Assembly: GCA_018304365.1 (NCBI GenBank)
Contig: JAGVWH010000023.1
Location: 1-5,848 of the forward strand
Direction: 5' to 3'
DNA length: 5,848 nt
Origin: Nanobdellati archaeon
GTDB lineage: Archaea > Nanobdellota > Nanobdellia > UBA10117
Shown here one piece after another: positions 3,211 through 5,848 of the stretch; within the stretch, counting starts at the first letter, position 1, and each line of letters starts with the position of its first letter. Under the pieces are notes generated by a model. That model had not been told where the DNA came from and did not search any database. It saw only the letters and a program-made list of their open reading frames with translations. A program made the position numbers and the translations under genes.

Positions 3211-5670
3211 TTGAGACTGCTATCGAATTTATGTTTAATAGTATTGTTGGCCGTACTTATTCCAGTAGTATCTGCAGCCAGTGAATTCGAAGTACGCCCA
3301 GTTTTAACAGATCAAATCTCGTGCGCTTCTGAAACTGTTCTTTATATTTTAGAAGTCCATAACACTGGAACAGCAACAGAGAGCTATACTGTACGCTTAT
3401 CGGGCTCGGCTTCTAAATGGGCAGTTGCAGCTCCCGGCGGATTTATGCTTGCTCCTGGAAAGTCAGAGAGCGTTTATGTTTATGTCACACCTAGTATTTT
3501 TGCATTAGGTGGAGATTATAGTATTGATGTTTCTATAGCCGGCCAATTGACAACGAGTCAGAATTTAAAATTAAATCTAGAAGTGAGCGACTGCCACGCC
3601 GCAACCCTTCAATCATCAAGGGATTCTGCAGAAGTCTGTTCTGCAACACCCGCAACATATGATTTAGTTTTGGAGAATACGGGAAGATTTAGAGAGAATT
3701 TTGAATTAAGTTTGTTAGGAAACGGCGCAAAATATGCTACACTATCTGATGAAATAGTAACGTTAAATGCAGGACAAAGTAAAAATATCCAAGTGTTTGC
3801 TAACCCTGTTGGCAATGCAGTCGGCGATTTTATAATAACAGCTACTGCTAAATCTCAAAATTCACGGGCAACAGCATCAAAAAAATTATTATTAAAATCA
3901 AATGCTTGTTATAATTATGATATTACGTTAGATACGAATTTTATTTCTACTTGTGAAAATTCTGAAGTAAGGATTCCAGTAACAGTTAGAAACACTGGAA
4001 CCGCAGATAATACATATAATGTAATAGTTGCCGGGCCAAGATGGGCGCACGCAGAGAATTCTGTTTTGACAATACCATCTGGAAGTGTAGGACAAACAGA
4101 AATTATATTGGTGCCTGAATTTGGAGTTAAAGGAACATTTGATGTCGATGTTAGAGTAAAAGACAGCTTAGGCGAGACAGTTGAATCGCAGAAGATTTCT
4201 GCTAAAGTAGATGCCTGTCACACATTTGATTTAAAAGTAGAAAGAACTCAAGATAATCTTTGCCCATTTGCATCAAAAACATATGAAGTTTCGTTAGTGA
4301 ATACAGGAAAGTTTGCCGAAAATTATGCAATTGAAGCAATTGGTGCTGATTTCGCATCAGTTGACAGAAGTTTTGTCGAACTACAGCAAGGGCAGTCTAC
4401 TAAATTAAATCTAATTATTGATCCAGCAGGTGCAAGAGCAGGAAATTATAAAATACGAGTAAAAGCACAAGCACAGAGTCAATCACAATCTTCCAATTCG
4501 GAAGTATTAGACCTAACCGTTGCCGATATGTCGGCTTGTTTTGGTGTACAGGCAACCTCAGCTCTTACAACCATTGAAGTTGTAGCTGGCGAAGGTGCAC
4601 TAGTTCCTATAATAATAGAAAATAAAGGAACAGAAACTTCCAGCTATAATCTTGAAGTATCCGGCAGCGGTGCTACTTATGCCAAATTAAATCCAGCAAG
4701 TATAACAGTCGAAAGCAGAAAATCTAAAACAGTTTATATGTATGTCTCGGTTCCAGATCAAACACCTCAAGAGAATTATAAAATAACTGTATCTGCAAGA
4801 CTGCAGGATGGAACAGTGTCGAGCTCAACTAATGTAAATGTATTAGTTATGCCGGTTGATACATCTGTTTCTTCAATACCAGATAAAGTGCCACGAGACG
4901 AATTCGCAAACTTTTTATCCAATTCATTTGACAACGCTAAAAAAATCAGAGCTGCCGTTATCGCAAAATTAATTACATTTCAACAGAGCCTTCCTGAAGT
5001 TAGAGCACCATTTAAAGAAGAAAAAGGCGAAGAAACAACTGAAGAACAAATACAAACTGCGGAAAAAGTTATTCCAGAAAGAAATGAATCAGAAGAAACC
5101 GAAGAAAATAATACTATTGCTGAAGAAATTAACACTACCGAAGGCTTGGGAAGTTTAGAAGTGCAGGAAGTTAATTTGCCTGGTTTAGAGCTGCCTAAGA
5201 TTAATTTACCTAATATAAGTGCTATAACAGAATTCTTTAGAGCCCCTGCAGAGATAATACAGATTATAAAAGACAGAAGAGCATCCCAACCGGCAAATGA
5301 AGAATCAAGACCGATATTAAGTTTACCTTCGCTTCCAGATTTTAAAAAATTAGATTTCAGTTCAGCTGTTGCCGTATTTGATAATGCTAATAATAAATTC
5401 TATGTCGCGAAAGATAAACTTGTTGGTTTTGCAGGCAAGGAAACATACAATGTTAATAATACAACCTGGATGGGCGCAATATTATTAGTACTGATAGCAA
5501 TAACAATGTTATTTGGTATCGGCAGAACAGGAAAAGATGAAGCAAGTGATTCTCATTCAGCCACATCAGAAAGAAAAAATATATGGCAAAGTTTTGTAGA
5601 TTTCTTAGAAGAAGACGAGTCATATGACCTTTCAATGCAGCAGCATCCTGCATATCTGCTCCGAATGTAG
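3211..5670 (+). CDS. Large multi-Ig-domain surface protein, membrane anchored
   Basis: This 819-residue protein starts at TTG behind a strong Shine-Dalgarno site. The signal peptide MRLLSNLCLIVLLAVLIPVVSA is probably cut near residue 22. Five tandem beta-sandwich domains of the NEW3/COG1470 or CARDB type follow (about 25-128, 130-232, 234-335, 337-442, 444-549). Each has an 'xNTG' or 'ENKG' strand and a later Gly-rich turn. Domains 1-4 carry cysteines at 38/128, 143/233, 248/336 and 351/443; domain 5 has none. A helical segment (about 550-600), an acidic Glu-rich stretch (603-645) with NxS/T sequons at 625, 633 and 641, and a Leu-Pro-rich stretch (654-668) lead to a transmembrane helix (about 753-772). 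The tail has about 45 residues. Domain 4 contains a Gln/Ser-rich insert (about 422-434). The last 17 or so codons lie antisense to RNase Z sequence, so the natural C-terminus may have been lost. It is likely a stalk-like envelope or adhesion protein. Confidence 0.88.
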   Translation: MRLLSNLCLIVLLAVLIPVVSAASEFEVRPVLTDQISCASETVLYILEVHNTGTATESYTVRLSGSASKWAVAAPGGFMLAPGKSESVYVYVTPSIFALGGDYSIDVSIAGQLTTSQNLKLNLEVSDCHAATLQSSRDSAEVCSATPATYDLVLENTGRFRENFELSLLGNGAKYATLSDEIVTLNAGQSKNIQVFANPVGNAVGDFIITATAKSQNSRATASKKLLLKSNACYNYDITLDTNFISTCENSEVRIPVTVRNTGTADNTYNVIVAGPRWAHAENSVLTIPSGSVGQTEIILVPEFGVKGTFDVDVRVKDSLGETVESQKISAKVDACHTFDLKVERTQDNLCPFASKTYEVSLVNTGKFAENYAIEAIGADFASVDRSFVELQQGQSTKLNLIIDPAGARAGNYKIRVKAQAQSQSQSSNSEVLDLTVADMSACFGVQATSALTTIEVVAGEGALVPIIIENKGTETSSYNLEVSGSGATYAKLNPASITVESRKSKTVYMYVSVPDQTPQENYKITVSARLQDGTVSSSTNVNVLVMPVDTSVSSIPDKVPRDEFANFLSNSFDNAKKIRAAVIAKLITFQQSLPEVRAPFKEEKGEETTEEQIQTAEKVIPERNESEETEENNTIAEEINTTEGLGSLEVQEVNLPGLELPKINLPNISAITEFFRAPAEIIQIIKDRRASQPANEESRPILSLPSLPDFKKLDFSSAVAVFDNANNKFYVAKDKLVGFAGKETYNVNNTTWMGAILLVLIAITMLFGIGRTGKDEASDSHSATSERKNIWQSFVDFLEEDESYDLSMQQHPAYLLRM

Positions 5671-5848
5671 ATTCACAAATTAAAATATCTGATTCTTTTG
5701 CAAATGTTGACAAGTGTTTTGAATATGAAGAATCTAGTATGTAACTAATTTTTATTCCCGGCTTTATGTAAGTTGCATCTTTAGCTTTGATTAATTTTCC
5801 TTCCCATTTTATATTTTTGCCGTCAGCTAATTTTCTTAGAATTGGATT
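5453..5848 (-). CDS. rnz: Ribonuclease Z (metallo-beta-lactamase fold), 5'-partial, C-terminus lost at a breakpoint
   Basis: The minus strand is open from the right edge and reads as the C-terminal half of an archaeal RNase Z, the endonuclease that trims tRNA 3' trailers. LRKLADGKNIKWEGKLIKA (from 5839 leftwards) matches the segment before the metal-binding Asp of PGIKISYILDSS (Asp at 5732-5734). AKESDILICESTF (5701-5663) is the 'ADLLIHEATF' motif, with Cys in place of the usual His. KGHMT (5632-5618) is the 'GHST' motif. After this the frame continues without any RNase Z similarity to a stop at 5453, antisense to the end of the surface-protein gene. The expected roughly 50-residue end, with the LTHxSxRY metal-ligand motif, is missing from this frame and from the other minus frames nearby. 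The gene therefore looks truncated, either truly or by a misassembled contig end. The N-terminal half, with the HxHxDH site, lies outside the window. Family assignment is good; functional state is doubtful. Confidence 0.72.
   Translation of the reverse strand, partial: NPILRKLADGKNIKWEGKLIKAKDATYIKPGIKISYILDSSYSKHLSTFAKESDILICESTFGADMQDAAALKGHMTRLLLRNLQNFAIYFFFLMWLNENHLLHLFLFCRYQITLLLLSVLIILRPSRLYY

Noticed and set aside
4477..4500. Gln/Ser-rich repeat in domain 4 of the large protein as a separate repeat element.
   Set aside because: It is a short low-complexity loop inside one domain, with no DNA-level repeat structure.
1..5848. CRISPR array, transposase, integrase, toxin-antitoxin pair or defence genes.
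   Set aside because: No regularly spaced repeats and no matching protein families are visible in the window.

Overview
This AT-rich window looks archaeal and fits a small-genome DPANN-type lineage (Woesearchaeota/Pacearchaeota-like). The grounds are TATA-like boxes about 25 bases before several starts (leaderless mRNAs), an intron-free tRNA-Trp gene without an encoded CCA end, an archaeal-style winged-helix regulator, a cluster of CARDB/NEW3-type surface proteins with signal peptides and C-terminal membrane anchors, and an archaeal-looking RNase Z fragment. The lineage is inferred from style; there is no marker gene that settles it.

Layout. Positions 2-937 hold a CARDB surface protein whose N-terminus lies before the window, followed by a terminator-like hairpin. 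The next 315 bases without a protein gene hold a tRNA-Trp(CCA) gene (1048-1120) and, 15 bases after it, a candidate structured RNA (about 1134-1231). That RNA consists of two copies of one core motif and can fold as a nearly two-fold-symmetric four-way junction. A small winged-helix protein (1253-1585) follows. Next come a second CARDB membrane protein related to the first (1638-2705), a hairpin insert bracketed by perfect 21-base repeats, a DUF192 protein (2792-3127) and an 819-residue multi-Ig-domain membrane protein (3211-5670). The right edge carries the minus-strand 3' part of an RNase Z gene, whose recognisable sequence stops abruptly inside the end of the 819-residue gene.

The three large plus-strand proteins share one plan: export signal (outside the window for the first), tandem beta-sandwich domains, and a single C-terminal transmembrane helix with a cytoplasmic tail. 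They probably form part of the cell envelope or adhesion surface. Each gene seems to have its own promoter rather than belonging to one operon.

The points most worth following are the pseudo-symmetric RNA next to tRNA-Trp, the two U-bulged hairpins of identical architecture after the two CARDB genes, the hairpin inserts flanked by direct repeats, the regular cysteine spacing in the 819-residue protein, and the abrupt RNase Z breakpoint.
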